Source of the DNA: Chloroflexota bacterium | Lineage (GTDB): Bacteria; Chloroflexota; Limnocylindria; Limnocylindrales; CSP1-4 | Reading direction: 5' to 3' | Assembly (NCBI GenBank): GCA_016875645.1 | Contig: VGPE01000013.1 | Coordinates: 1-22,907 of the forward strand | Length of the DNA stretch: 22,907 bases | Shown here: positions 6,970 through 15,194 of the stretch, in pieces | Layout of the letters: each line of letters starts with the position of its first letter | Position numbering within the stretch: position 1 is the stretch's first letter | Notes under the pieces: model-generated | What the model was told of the DNA's origin: nothing | The model's database searches: none | What the model saw: the letters and a program-made list of their open reading frames with translations, nothing else | Position numbers and translations under genes: made by a program

Positions 6970-7321
6970 GTCCCACGAGACCGGAACGTCCCACGGCGCG
7001 CGCGGCGCTGGCCTTCGGGGATCGCGGTCGCGGTCGAGCCCCGCGCTCGCTTCCTCACGCAGCCCCAAGGGTGCGGGGGTGCCCCGCGACCTCGTCGTTC
7101 CCCGTCGCTCATCTTCGGAATGCGGATTCATCCATCGCCGTCCGAGCCGCGCACTACGCGCTGACGTCGCCGACACCCGATCGCCGGCGACCAGCGAACG
7201 CGTCGCCGATCCGCGGCGCGGGGAGGGTCTGCCACTGCCCAGGCGTGGTTCGTGCCGCCCGGAATCCGGCATCCACCGTGTTCCGGCCCTGTCATTTCCA
7301 GGCTCTTGAGGAGGACTGTCC
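6970..7321 (+). other. Gene-free spacer before the DUF4331 operon
   Basis: No convincing coding frame in 352 bp. A short hairpin GCGGGG/CCCCGC with a 3-nt loop lies at 7073-7087, about 100 nt after the methyltransferase stop and possibly ending its transcript. CGGCGAC and GTCGCCG in the 7180-7210 area can also pair. The end of the spacer holds a strong AGGAGG at 7309-7314. I could not identify a -10 box for the downstream operon. Confidence 0.5.
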
Positions 7322-8395
7322 GTGTCCCATTCCACCAATCGCCGGCAGCGACTTGCGTCGATCCTGTCGGCCACCGCGATCCTCGCGGTCGGCCTCGCGC
7401 CGATCAGCGCCGAGGCGGCTGACCACCTCGACGCCCCCACGGCGGCCTCGATGGGCGCCGCCGACATCAACGACGTCTACGCGTTCAGCACCAGCGACAG
7501 CGCGCGGAGCGTCTTCATCATCACGGTCAACCCGGGCGCCGGAGCGCTCCCGAACTCGACCGAGTACTTCGGCTCGGGCGTGGAGTACAACCTCACCGTC
7601 GATACCGACGCCAATGCGGCACCCGACATCACGTACTCGCTCCGCTTCGGCAACCCGTCGGGCGGCACGCAGGACGTGACGATCTGGCGCAATGGCACTC
7701 GCTGGGGCAGCGGCATGACGGAGCGCAACATCACGCTCTCCGGCGGCAGCAAGCTGTGGGCCGGCCTGCGCGACGATCCCTTCTTCGACCTTGACGCCTT
7801 CAAGGGCAACATCCTGGGCGCCGAGAACGGCCGGATGCTGTGCGACGCACAGAAGGTCGACTTCTTCCTCGGCCTCAATGTCTCGGCCATCGTCCTGATG
7901 GTTCCGAACTCCGAGCTGGGCGGGAACGGCCAGACGGTCGGCATCAGCGCCAACACCAAGATCCGCAAGGGCGGTGAGTGGATCCAGGCCGACCAGATGG
8001 GCCGCCCGGGCATCAGCACGGTCTTCAACAACCGGCTGGTCAATGGCGACAACCAGGTCAACTACGTCAAGGAACTGTTCAACCGCGTCACACCGAGCGA
8101 ACAGGACAACCTCGGCTTCCGCAAGAACGTGGTCGACACGCTCATCGCGGTCAGCACCAAGTTCGGCGCGCCGTACACGAACGCCCAGGCGACGGATCTC
8201 TCCAGGGTCCTGATCCCGGACATCCTCACGTACGAGACGGGCAACAAGGGCGGCTTCCTCAACGGGCGCCGGCTCAAGGACGACGTCATCGACACCCTGC
8301 TCGCGGTCGGCGCCAATACCCCGGGCGCGAGCGACTGCATCGGCAACGACTCGACCTTCCTGAAGTCGTTCCCGTTCCTCGGCACCCCCAACTGA
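7322..8395 (+). CDS. Secreted DUF4331 family protein
   Basis: A 357-aa exported protein. The GTG start at 7322 has AGGAGG at 7309-7314 with a 7-nt spacer, among the strongest sites in the window. Residues 1-33 form a Sec signal peptide: basic RRQR, hydrophobic core ILSATAILAVGLAPI, cleavage near SAEAA. The mature protein begins DHLDAPTAASMGAADINDVY, the hallmark opening of DUF4331, and continues with FGSGVEYNLTVDTDANAAPD and later PNSELGGNGQTVGI. Family knowledge: DUF4331 proteins are periplasmic or extracellular and have no assigned biochemical function. First gene of a cassette with a TPR protein and a NicO transporter. A strong hairpin after its stop could make this gene the most abundant product. 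Confidence 0.9.
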   Translation: MSHSTNRRQRLASILSATAILAVGLAPISAEAADHLDAPTAASMGAADINDVYAFSTSDSARSVFIITVNPGAGALPNSTEYFGSGVEYNLTVDTDANAAPDITYSLRFGNPSGGTQDVTIWRNGTRWGSGMTERNITLSGGSKLWAGLRDDPFFDLDAFKGNILGAENGRMLCDAQKVDFFLGLNVSAIVLMVPNSELGGNGQTVGISANTKIRKGGEWIQADQMGRPGISTVFNNRLVNGDNQVNYVKELFNRVTPSEQDNLGFRKNVVDTLIAVSTKFGAPYTNAQATDLSRVLIPDILTYETGNKGGFLNGRRLKDDVIDTLLAVGANTPGASDCIGNDSTFLKSFPFLGTPN

Positions 8396-8412
8396 GGCTG
8401 CCGAACCTGCCC

Positions 8413-8444
8413 GGTCCGGGGCGTCCCTCGGGGCGCCCCGGACC
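8413..8444 (+). terminator. Strong GC hairpin between the DUF4331 and TPR genes
   Basis: GGTCCGGGGCG (8413-8423) and CGCCCCGGACC (8434-8444) are exact reverse complements, giving an 11-bp stem and a 10-nt loop. It begins 17 nt after the DUF4331 stop and ends 24 nt before the TPR start. It is followed by a C-run, not a T-run, so it may act as a partial terminator or as a 3'-end stabiliser for the first gene's mRNA. Confidence 0.6.
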
Positions 8445-8468
8445 CCCCACTGCACGGAAGGTCGAGAC

Positions 8469-9851
8469 GTGTCCCTGCTTCGTCAGAACCGCTGGCTCCT
8501 GGTTCCACTCGCGGCGCTCCTCCTCGTCGGCCTCGGCTACGGCGCGGCGACGATCGGCGGCACGGCGGGCGCAGGAGATGCCGGTCCCCGACCGGTGACC
8601 GTACAGGTCGACGATCCCGTTGCCCAGGCTGCCCCGCTCGGCGCCGGAACCGGGATCGGGGTCTCAGACCCGGCCGACACGGACCGGCGGATCGCGTTCT
8701 GGCAGGACCGGATCACGGCCACCCCCAACAGCGACCAGGCCTACCTGTATCTCGGCGAGCTCTTCGCGCAGAAGGGCCGCGAGACGGGCGATCTCACCTG
8801 GTACGCCCGCGCCGACGAAGCCTATCGCCGCTCCCTCGAGCTCTACTCGGGGAGTCTGGCCGCACGCGCCGGCCTGGCGCGCAACCTGGTCACGCTCCAC
8901 CGCTTCCGCGAAGCCGTCACTGAAGGGACGAAGATCCTCGCGGCCGACGAACGGGCGATCGGCGCCGTCGCGATCGTGGGCGATGCCAGCCTCGAGCTGG
9001 GCGATCTTGACACCGCCACGGCCGCCTTCGAGACCCTGCGGCGGGTCCAGGACGGGCCGGCCGCGGGCATCCGGTTCGCGCGCGTCGCGTTCCTCCGTGG
9101 CGAAACCGCCGAGGCGATCCGCCTGGCTGAACAGGCAGCCACCGCTGCGGCCGAGGTCAACGCCTCGGCCGAAGAGGTCGCGTTCTACCACTACGCCGCC
9201 GGCGAGTGTCGCTTCTCGCAGGGCGACGTCGACGGTGCGGAGGCCGCGTATCGAGCGGCGCTCGACGTCTTCCCCAACTACTACCTGGCGGTTGCTGCCC
9301 GCGGCCGTATCGCGTTTGCGCGGGGCGACCTGGACGCGGCGATCAGCTGGCTTCGGAGCGCGATCGCCATCGTGCCCCGCGTGGGGCTGATCGCCTACCT
9401 CGGCGACCTCTACGCGGTCCGCGGCGGACCCGGCGACGACGTCGCGGCCGAGGGGCAGTACGCCGCCGTGGACTTCATCGCCCACCTCGGTGACGCTCAG
9501 GCGGACATCTTCAACCGCGAGTTGGCGCTGTTCCAGGCCACGCATGGCCGGGACGTGGAGCACGGCTTCGCACTCGCCACGCGGGAACTGGTCGAGCGGA
9601 AGGACAGCTACGGCTACGACGCCTACGCGTGGGCCCTGCATGCGGCCGGACGTTCTCGGGAGGCGCTCGAGCCCGCCCGCGCTGCGCTGGCGCTGGGGAC
9701 CCGGGACGCGCGCCTGCTGTTCCACCTTGGCCTGATCGAAATCGCAGCCGGCGAGACCGACGCCGGTCGGGCCCACCTGCGCGAGGCGCTGACGCTCAAT
9801 CCCGCGTTCGACCCGCTGGGCGTGCGCCAGGCGCAGGAGGCGCTTCGATGA
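8469..9851 (+). CDS. Membrane-anchored tetratricopeptide-repeat protein
   Basis: A 460-aa protein. The GTG start at 8469 has GGAAGG at 8456-8461 with a 7-nt spacer. Residues about 8-30 (RWLLVPLAALLLVGLGYGAA) form a single N-terminal membrane anchor or uncleaved signal, followed by a linker of about 45 residues. The rest is helical repeats with TPR signatures such as AYLYLGELFAQKG, AAGECRFSQGDVDGAEAAYR, AARGRIAFARGDLDAAISWL and FHLGLIEIAAGETDAGRAHL. Family knowledge: TPR arrays bind peptides or partner proteins. Its stop overlaps the start of the NicO transporter gene (ATGA at 9848-9851), so the two are translationally coupled and probably made together. The partner is likely the DUF4331 protein or the transporter's outer domain; this is inference. 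Confidence 0.87.
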   Translation: MSLLRQNRWLLVPLAALLLVGLGYGAATIGGTAGAGDAGPRPVTVQVDDPVAQAAPLGAGTGIGVSDPADTDRRIAFWQDRITATPNSDQAYLYLGELFAQKGRETGDLTWYARADEAYRRSLELYSGSLAARAGLARNLVTLHRFREAVTEGTKILAADERAIGAVAIVGDASLELGDLDTATAAFETLRRVQDGPAAGIRFARVAFLRGETAEAIRLAEQAATAAAEVNASAEEVAFYHYAAGECRFSQGDVDGAEAAYRAALDVFPNYYLAVAARGRIAFARGDLDAAISWLRSAIAIVPRVGLIAYLGDLYAVRGGPGDDVAAEGQYAAVDFIAHLGDAQADIFNRELALFQATHGRDVEHGFALATRELVERKDSYGYDAYAWALHAAGRSREALEPARAALALGTRDARLLFHLGLIEIAAGETDAGRAHLREALTLNPAFDPLGVRQAQEALR

Positions 9852-11452
9852 CCACTGCCCGACGTGTTGCGCTGATCGCCGCCGGATTGCTGGTCACCCT
9901 GGCCGTCCCGGCCCTCACCGCCGCTCATCCCCTCGGCAACTTCACGATCAACCATTACGCGGCCATCCGGGTGAGCGAGTCATCGATCTCGCTCGATGTG
10001 GTCATCGACCATGCGGAGATCCCCGCGTTCGCCGAGCGCCAGCGGATCGACGCGGATCGCGACGGGACGGTCTCGGCCGCCGAGGCTGAGGCCGAACGCG
10101 GTGCCGCGTGCGGCCGGCTCGCGAACGACCTTCGACTGGCCGTCGGCGGGGTCGCCCAGCGGCTCTCGCCGGTCGCTGCGGGCCTCTCGTTCCCCGCGGG
10201 CGCCGGTGGGCTGCCGACCCTGCGCCTCGCCTGCGGCTTCGAGGTCGCGCTTGGGTCACCGATCGTGGCGGGTTCCAGCATCACCTTCAGCGACAACTCC
10301 TATGCCGCTCGGATCGGCTGGCGGGAGATCGTGGTCGTCGGGGACGGCATGACGGTCGCCGGAGGCCCCGACGACCTTCTGGGTGCCTCCATTTCCGACC
10401 GGCTCACGGCCTACCCGGAATCCCTGCTGGCAACCCCGCCGTCGGTCCGAACGGTCACGTTCACGGCGGCCGCCGGCGGCCCGGCCGCAGCTCCGTTCCG
10501 TGCCCCGGACGCCCAGCCGCTGGCAGACGGCCTCGGGATGACCGACGACGCCCCGCTGGCAGCGGCAGTCCCGGGCGGCGTCGGCGGTGAGATCGCGGGC
10601 CTGCTGCGCACGCAGGACCTCACGCCCCTGGTCCTGCTGGCCGCCCTGATCGCCGCGGCCCTCCTGGGCGCCGGCCATGCGCTCACGCCCGGCCACGGCA
10701 AGACCATCATGGCCGCCTATCTGGTGGGCTCCCGGGGAACGGTGCCCCACGCGATCGGCCTGGGACTGGCGACGGCCGTGTCGCATACGCTCGGGGTCGT
10801 GGTGCTGGGCGCCGTCATCCTCGCAGCCGGGTCGGCGCTGCCGGCTGAGCGCGTGCTGCCCGTGCTCAGCCTGGTCTCGGCGATGCTCGTCGTCGCCATC
10901 GGCGCCTGGATGCTGGCGCGCCAGTGGCCGGTCATCGCGGGGTATGCCCGGCGTGGCTTCCAGGTGGCTCCGGTTGCCAGTGCTTCGCATTCGCAGGATC
11001 ACGATCACGATCACGATCCCGGGCACGGGCACTCGCACGGGCATTCGCACGGCCACGGGCACGGGCACTCGCACGGGCACGGCCACGCGCACTCCCATCC
11101 CCACGCGGCCCCGGGTCAACTCGGTTGGCGCACCCTCTTCGCGCTGGGCCTCTCCGGTGGCCTCGTGCCCTCGACGAGCGCGCTGCTGATCCTGGTCGCG
11201 ACGGTCGCTACCGGCCGGCCGGTATTCGGCCTCGTGCTCGTCGCCGCCTTCGGGCTGGGCATGGCGGCCGTCCTGGTATCGCTCGGTGTCGCCCTTTCGA
11301 TCGCCGGCGATCGGCTCAATCGGCTCGGGGCCCGTCGATCATGGCTCGGTGGCGCCCTCGCGTTCGCCCCCGTTCTTGGCGCGATCGCAGTCCTCGGCCT
11401 CGGGATCGTGCTCACCGCGCAGTCGCTCGGAGGCGGCGGAACGGCCCTCTGA
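9848..11452 (+). CDS. NicO-type nickel/cobalt transporter with EF-hand outer domain and histidine-rich loop
   Basis: A 534-aa polytopic membrane protein. The ATG at 9848 has AGGAGG at 9835-9840 with a 7-nt spacer. A signal peptide (about residues 1-25) ends before HPLGNFTINHYAAIRVSESS, and an outer domain of about 230 residues follows. It contains DADRDGTVSAAE at residues 68-79, a canonical EF-hand calcium loop. The membrane part starts near residue 255 and carries HALTPGHGK (277-285), the signature of the NicO/RcnA family. A cytosolic or periplasmic loop at 381-419 has 18 histidines in 39 residues. The last helices include GGLVPSTSALLILV. Family knowledge: these proteins move Ni2+ or Co2+, many as exporters. 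Direction and metal here are unproven. Last gene of the DUF4331-TPR cassette; convergent with the DCC gene 11 bp away. Confidence 0.88.
   Translation: MTTARRVALIAAGLLVTLAVPALTAAHPLGNFTINHYAAIRVSESSISLDVVIDHAEIPAFAERQRIDADRDGTVSAAEAEAERGAACGRLANDLRLAVGGVAQRLSPVAAGLSFPAGAGGLPTLRLACGFEVALGSPIVAGSSITFSDNSYAARIGWREIVVVGDGMTVAGGPDDLLGASISDRLTAYPESLLATPPSVRTVTFTAAAGGPAAAPFRAPDAQPLADGLGMTDDAPLAAAVPGGVGGEIAGLLRTQDLTPLVLLAALIAAALLGAGHALTPGHGKTIMAAYLVGSRGTVPHAIGLGLATAVSHTLGVVVLGAVILAAGSALPAERVLPVLSLVSAMLVVAIGAWMLARQWPVIAGYARRGFQVAPVASASHSQDHDHDHDPGHGHSHGHSHGHGHGHSHGHGHAHSHPHAAPGQLGWRTLFALGLSGGLVPSTSALLILVATVATGRPVFGLVLVAAFGLGMAAVLVSLGVALSIAGDRLNRLGARRSWLGGALAFAPVLGAIAVLGLGIVLTAQSLGGGGTAL
10988..11104 (+). 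repeat. Histidine-codon tandem repeat within the NicO gene
   Basis: Thirty-nine codons with CAC or CAT at 18 positions, alternating mainly with GGG, GGC, TCG and GAT. The pattern starts as His-Asp pairs and becomes His-Gly/His-Ser pairs. Such near-repetitive DNA can vary in length between strains. The encoded loop is a likely metal-binding segment. Confidence 0.85.
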
Positions 11453-11463
11453 GCGTGGCTCGG

Positions 11464-11916
11464 TCAGCTGCCCAGCGGCAGGTCGAACGCGGCGTTCCGC
11501 TCGCGGATCACCGGCCCATCGAAGCCAGCGGCCGCCAGCCACGGGCGCAGCCGCTCCACCAGTCGATAGGCGAGCCCGAGCGCCAGCCGCGAGGCCGGCA
11601 CCGACGCCACCATCTGCGCGACGGCCCGCCCGCCCGGCAACAGGGACGTGACGGCCAGCACCGCGTCGCCTGCGGTCGCAAACCGTCCGGCATCGTCGAC
11701 GACGTGAAGGGCGCTGCCAAGCGAGCGCCCGCTCAGCAGGCGTGCGAGGGCCGGTTGCGCCTTCGTGTCCTGGAAGGGCCGAAGCCGCAGGTTGCCGTCG
11801 CGATCCCAGCGCCGCAGGCGCGCCGCGGTCCAGCGACAGAATGGGCACGTGACATCGAAGAGCACGGTGAGCGGTGGAACCGGCGCCGTCACGGGCTGGA
11901 GCCGACCGGCAGTCAA
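11464..11916 (-). CDS. DCC-family thiol-disulfide oxidoreductase-like protein (DUF393)
   Basis: A 150-aa protein. It contains LTVLFDVTCPFCRWTAARL, the DxxCxxC motif that names the family, and the downstream LRPFQDTKAQPALARLL and DAVLAVTSLLPGGRAVAQMV segments typical of these thioredoxin-like proteins. The usual family motif is DGDCPFC; here the middle reads DVTC. Start is uncertain: TTG at 11916 (12 nt after the upstream stop) or GTG at 11892, neither with a good ribosome binding site. Family knowledge: DUF393 proteins are predicted redox proteins with few characterised members. It is the last gene of the pdxS-to-R3H run on the minus strand and converges with the NicO gene. Its role is unknown. 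Confidence 0.82.
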   Translation of the reverse strand: MTAGRLQPVTAPVPPLTVLFDVTCPFCRWTAARLRRWDRDGNLRLRPFQDTKAQPALARLLSGRSLGSALHVVDDAGRFATAGDAVLAVTSLLPGGRAVAQMVASVPASRLALGLAYRLVERLRPWLAAAGFDGPVIRERNAAFDLPLGS

Positions 11917-11928
11917 GACGGAGGCTCA

Positions 11929-14058
11929 TCACCGCCAGGCCGTCCGCGCCGCCTCTGGGTAGAGGCGCACGCGGCGATATGGCTCGCGGCCTCGAGAGCG
12001 AGAGACCAGGTTGGCTCGCTCCGCCATCTGGTGCTGGAGCCGGCGGATGAAGGCATTCTGCGGCGACAGCTCGACCGGCTCCGAGCGGGCCAGCACGAGG
12101 TCGATCGCGTCCTCGGTCTCCCGGAGGGCGGCCTCCCGGGGGTCGATCTCGAGGGCAAAGATCGACGTCAGGCTGGCCTGGATCTGGACCTGCGTGTTGC
12201 TTTTGAGGACGTAGATCGGCATCGCCCGCTCCTCGGCCTCGCGGAGCATGGGCGTCTTCTGCCGGTACTCACTCTTGATCGTCATCACGACGTCGGCCTC
12301 GTCCACGTCCCGCGCCACCTCGACGGGGAGCTGCAGTTCGCGGATCGCCTGCTCGAGGCGCTTGCGGCTGATCGCGTGGGGGAGAACACGGATCGTGGGC
12401 AGCTTGCCGGCCCCGCTGACATGCAGAACGCCGTCGTCGCTGCGCTCTGGCAGGCCCTCGCGCGCGATGATCTCGTCCTCGTCCTCCCCGGCCCCGCTCT
12501 CCGGCGGCGCGAGGTTGACGGGCGCCGTCCCCTCGTCGGCTTTGAGCGCGCCGAGGGCGCGCGCGGCCTGCTCGCGCCAGGCCCGCTGCCGCTCGGCCTC
12601 GCGGACTTCGCGCGCCCGGGCGTCGGGGATCGCCACAGGGGCAGCCCCTCGCTCGACCGGGCCCCGGTCGGCGAGTTCGCCGACGACGAACGGTGTCTCT
12701 GCGGCCCGCACGGCGCGCGACATCGCGGAGCCGCTGAGACGTTCACCCGGCATCAGACGCGAGTCCGCATCGCGGGCGTCACCTGCCTGGCCACCTCCCG
12801 TGTCGGAGCTGCGGACGGACGTCTCGCGCCCGGAACCGCCGCGCGTGTTGCGCCAGCCGCCGCTGGCGCCCGGCCGGTATCCGGTCCGGAAGCCCACGCC
12901 CCGCTCGGGCTCGCGCAGCCCGCCGCCCGAGCGATAGGTGCTGTCGCCACGCCAACCGGGCTCAGTGCGCCAAACCTGGCCACCGCCGACGAGGCCGGCG
13001 AACCGTTCGGTGCCGAGCTGCTCGCGGGGCGACGGCCGGGGACGGGCCTGCGAGCGATGCACACCCTCCTCGTCGCGCCAGCGGAGCTCCGGCGCAACGG
13101 GGTCGCCTCGCAGCATCGCGTCCACGGTCTCCGCAACATCGCTGTGGACCATGACCCGGTCGCGGTCCTGGATTTCGATAATCACGTCGAAGGTGGGCGG
13201 CGCCTTGCGCTCCAGCACGCTCTTCTGGGTGCGCCGCCGTCGCGCTTCCTCGTCACCGAGGGTGACACTCTGGATGCCGCCGATCAGGTCCGACAGCGTC
13301 GGGTTGAGCATCAGGTTGTCAAGGTTGTTGCCGTGCGCCGTGCCGATCAGCTGCACACCCCGCTCGGCGATCGTGCGCGCGGCCGCGGCCTCCAGTTCGG
13401 TGCCGATCTCGTCGATGACGATGACCTGCGGCATGTGGTTCTCCACCGCCTCGATCATCACCTGGTGCTGCTGGCTCGGCGTCCGGACCTGCATCCGGCG
13501 CGCCTTGCCGATTGCGGGATGGGGGATGTCGCCGTCGCCGGCGATCTCGTTGGACGTGTCGACCACGACGACGCGTTTGCCGAGGTCGTCGGCCAGGACG
13601 CGGGCGGCCTCGCGGAGCATCGTCGTCTTGCCGATGCCCGGCCGGCCCATGATGAGGATGGACTTCTCGGACTCCACGTAGTCGTTGATGATCTCGATCG
13701 TGCCGTAGACGGCGCGTCCGATCCGGCACGTGAGACCCACGATCTTGCCGTTGCGATTCCGGATGGCACTGATCCGGTGGAGGGTCCGCTCGATGCCGGC
13801 TCGGTTGTCGTCGCCGAAGTTGCCGATGTGGTCGATGACGTAGCCGATGTCGGCCTCGGTGACCTCCCGTTCGAGGAGCCTGGCTTCACCGTCCGGGAAG
13901 CGGGCTTCGGGACAGCGCCCGAGGTCGAGCACCACCTCGATGAGTTCGTCGCGATCGGCGAGCGCATGCACGGCATCAACGACCTCTGGCGGCAGGGCCT
14001 GCAGGAGCAGGTCGAGGTCGTCGACCGATTCGCGCCGGTGTTCGCTGCTTGCGTTCAT
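11929..14058 (-). CDS. SpoIIIAA/Ycf45-like AAA ATPase with C-terminal R3H nucleic-acid-binding domain
   Basis: A 709-aa protein. The ATG at 14058 follows AGGAGG (14063-14068) by 4 nt; an upstream ATG at 14133 would add 25 proline/arginine-rich residues. The ATPase part (residues about 15-320) has Walker A GRPGIGKT (138-145), Walker B VIVIDE (212-217) and GTAHGNNLDNL with the sensor region, as in SpoIIIAA and chloroplast/cyanobacterial Ycf45. A disordered linker (about 340-520) is rich in Gly, Arg and Ser. The C-terminal R3H domain includes AFIRRLQHQMAERANL with the R-x3-H motif. Family knowledge: R3H domains bind single-stranded nucleic acid; the cellular job of these ATPases is unknown. Located after pdxST and a GNAT gene on the same strand. 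Confidence 0.9.
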   Translation of the reverse strand: MNASSEHRRESVDDLDLLLQALPPEVVDAVHALADRDELIEVVLDLGRCPEARFPDGEARLLEREVTEADIGYVIDHIGNFGDDNRAGIERTLHRISAIRNRNGKIVGLTCRIGRAVYGTIEIINDYVESEKSILIMGRPGIGKTTMLREAARVLADDLGKRVVVVDTSNEIAGDGDIPHPAIGKARRMQVRTPSQQHQVMIEAVENHMPQVIVIDEIGTELEAAAARTIAERGVQLIGTAHGNNLDNLMLNPTLSDLIGGIQSVTLGDEEARRRRTQKSVLERKAPPTFDVIIEIQDRDRVMVHSDVAETVDAMLRGDPVAPELRWRDEEGVHRSQARPRPSPREQLGTERFAGLVGGGQVWRTEPGWRGDSTYRSGGGLREPERGVGFRTGYRPGASGGWRNTRGGSGRETSVRSSDTGGGQAGDARDADSRLMPGERLSGSAMSRAVRAAETPFVVGELADRGPVERGAAPVAIPDARAREVREAERQRAWREQAARALGALKADEGTAPVNLAPPESGAGEDEDEIIAREGLPERSDDGVLHVSGAGKLPTIRVLPHAISRKRLEQAIRELQLPVEVARDVDEADVVMTIKSEYRQKTPMLREAEERAMPIYVLKSNTQVQIQASLTSIFALEIDPREAALRETEDAIDLVLARSEPVELSPQNAFIRRLQHQMAERANLVSRSRGREPYRRVRLYPEAARTAWR

Positions 14059-14137
14059 GTCGCCTCCTCGGATTTCGAGGCGTTCCAGTGGGCCGGGTGG
14101 TTTCGCGGCGGGCGCGCGACGGGGTTTCGGCATTGCC

Positions 14138-15184
14138 TCAACGGACCGCGGGCACGAGCGCGGGCTCGGCCACCCGGATCATCGTCTCCTTCATCAAGAG
14201 GGTGACCGTGGCAATCGGCACGAAGCCGGCCTCCTCAAGGCCCCGGTCAAGCGGGGCTTCGTAGGTTCGCACGGCGCCCATCACACCGTGATCCTGGCGA
14301 GCGCCGGACCCTCGCGTTCGCGCCGCGATCAGGCCGAGCCCGAAGCGGACGAGGGGTCGGAAATCGGCGCCGGGACGGACGAGGAGCTTGAGGTAGTGCG
14401 GCTGGTCCTCCTTCGCGACACCGACCTGGATGAAGCCGTTGAGTGTGGTCCCGTCGCGTCCGCCATCCTCCGCCTGCTGGACATACACCTCGACATCGGC
14501 CAGGCGCAGGATGGGCGTCAGGCTCGAGCGCGGGACGCGCCAGCTCGGGCCCTGCCGTTCCCAGTCCGCGAGCCGGTAGCTCTCGAGCCGCTGGACGGGG
14601 ACCGGCGTGGCTGCACCGTACAACCGCGCGAGCGAAAGCGCATCGAGCGACGCCGCCGGGCGGATCCGGCAGGCGTGCATCTCCGCGTCCGAGCTCGGTT
14701 CGGGGAGGGGCTTGTCGCCGCTGCGGAACAGGACGGTCTCGTCACCGTAGCGCACGAATCCCGCCTGCATGAACAGCTCCACGTTGTCCGAGCTGTCGGA
14801 GCAGGCGACGTGGAACCGCAGTGCGCCGCGCCTCGCGCCATCGCGCAGCAGGAATTGGATGAGCTTGTACCGGATGTCGCCCGCCTCCGGTGACGCAACG
14901 GCGTCCAATTCCACGATGGTCCACTCGTCGCGGTGGCTTTCGCGTTCCACCCGGAGGAGGCCCGCGAGCCTGCCCTCCTCTTCGTAGACGTACAGGAGGT
15001 CGTGCGGCCGGAACGCTCCCAGCGGCAACCGGAACAGGTTGAACATCCCGATCGGTGACGCGCTGATCGGGAGGCCGAGCGAGCGGGTGTCCGCGCTCTG
15101 GCCCTGCGCCAGGCGCGACAGCTCGCCAAGTGCCGCGAAATCCGTCAGCCGCGCCGCACGAACCCTGCCCGGCCGGCTGTTCAT
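14138..15184 (-). CDS. Tandem GNAT-like N-acetyltransferase
   Basis: A 348-aa protein. The ATG at 15184 lies 10 nt after the pdxT stop, with only a weak AGG upstream. Two GNAT-like halves can be seen. The first (about residues 8-170) has LLYVYEEEGRLAGLLRVERE and the acetyl-CoA-loop region EAGDIRYKLIQFLLRDGARR followed by LFMQAGFVRYGDETVLFRSG. The second (about 185-345) starts CRIRPAASLDALSLARLYGA and ends in VTLLMKETMIRV. The consensus QxxGxG/A pyrophosphate loop is weak in both. Family knowledge: GNAT enzymes transfer acetyl groups from acetyl-CoA to amines or protein lysines. The substrate is not recognisable. It is the third gene after pdxS and pdxT; a link to PLP metabolism is inference only. 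Confidence 0.75.
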   Translation of the reverse strand: MNSRPGRVRAARLTDFAALGELSRLAQGQSADTRSLGLPISASPIGMFNLFRLPLGAFRPHDLLYVYEEEGRLAGLLRVERESHRDEWTIVELDAVASPEAGDIRYKLIQFLLRDGARRGALRFHVACSDSSDNVELFMQAGFVRYGDETVLFRSGDKPLPEPSSDAEMHACRIRPAASLDALSLARLYGAATPVPVQRLESYRLADWERQGPSWRVPRSSLTPILRLADVEVYVQQAEDGGRDGTTLNGFIQVGVAKEDQPHYLKLLVRPGADFRPLVRFGLGLIAARTRGSGARQDHGVMGAVRTYEAPLDRGLEEAGFVPIATVTLLMKETMIRVAEPALVPAVR

Positions 15185-15194
15185 GAACCTCGCT

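Noticed and set aside
10988..11104. Tandem repeat array that might be a CRISPR or minisatellite
   Set aside because: The repetition is the direct result of alternating His codons in frame with the transporter gene; there are no spacers.
10924..14205. A very long plus-strand open frame (over 1000 codons) opposite the R3H ATPase and NicO genes
   Set aside because: It is antisense to genes with clear family motifs and its product is low-complexity Arg/Ala/Gly/Pro sequence; such frames are expected where GC is near 70%.
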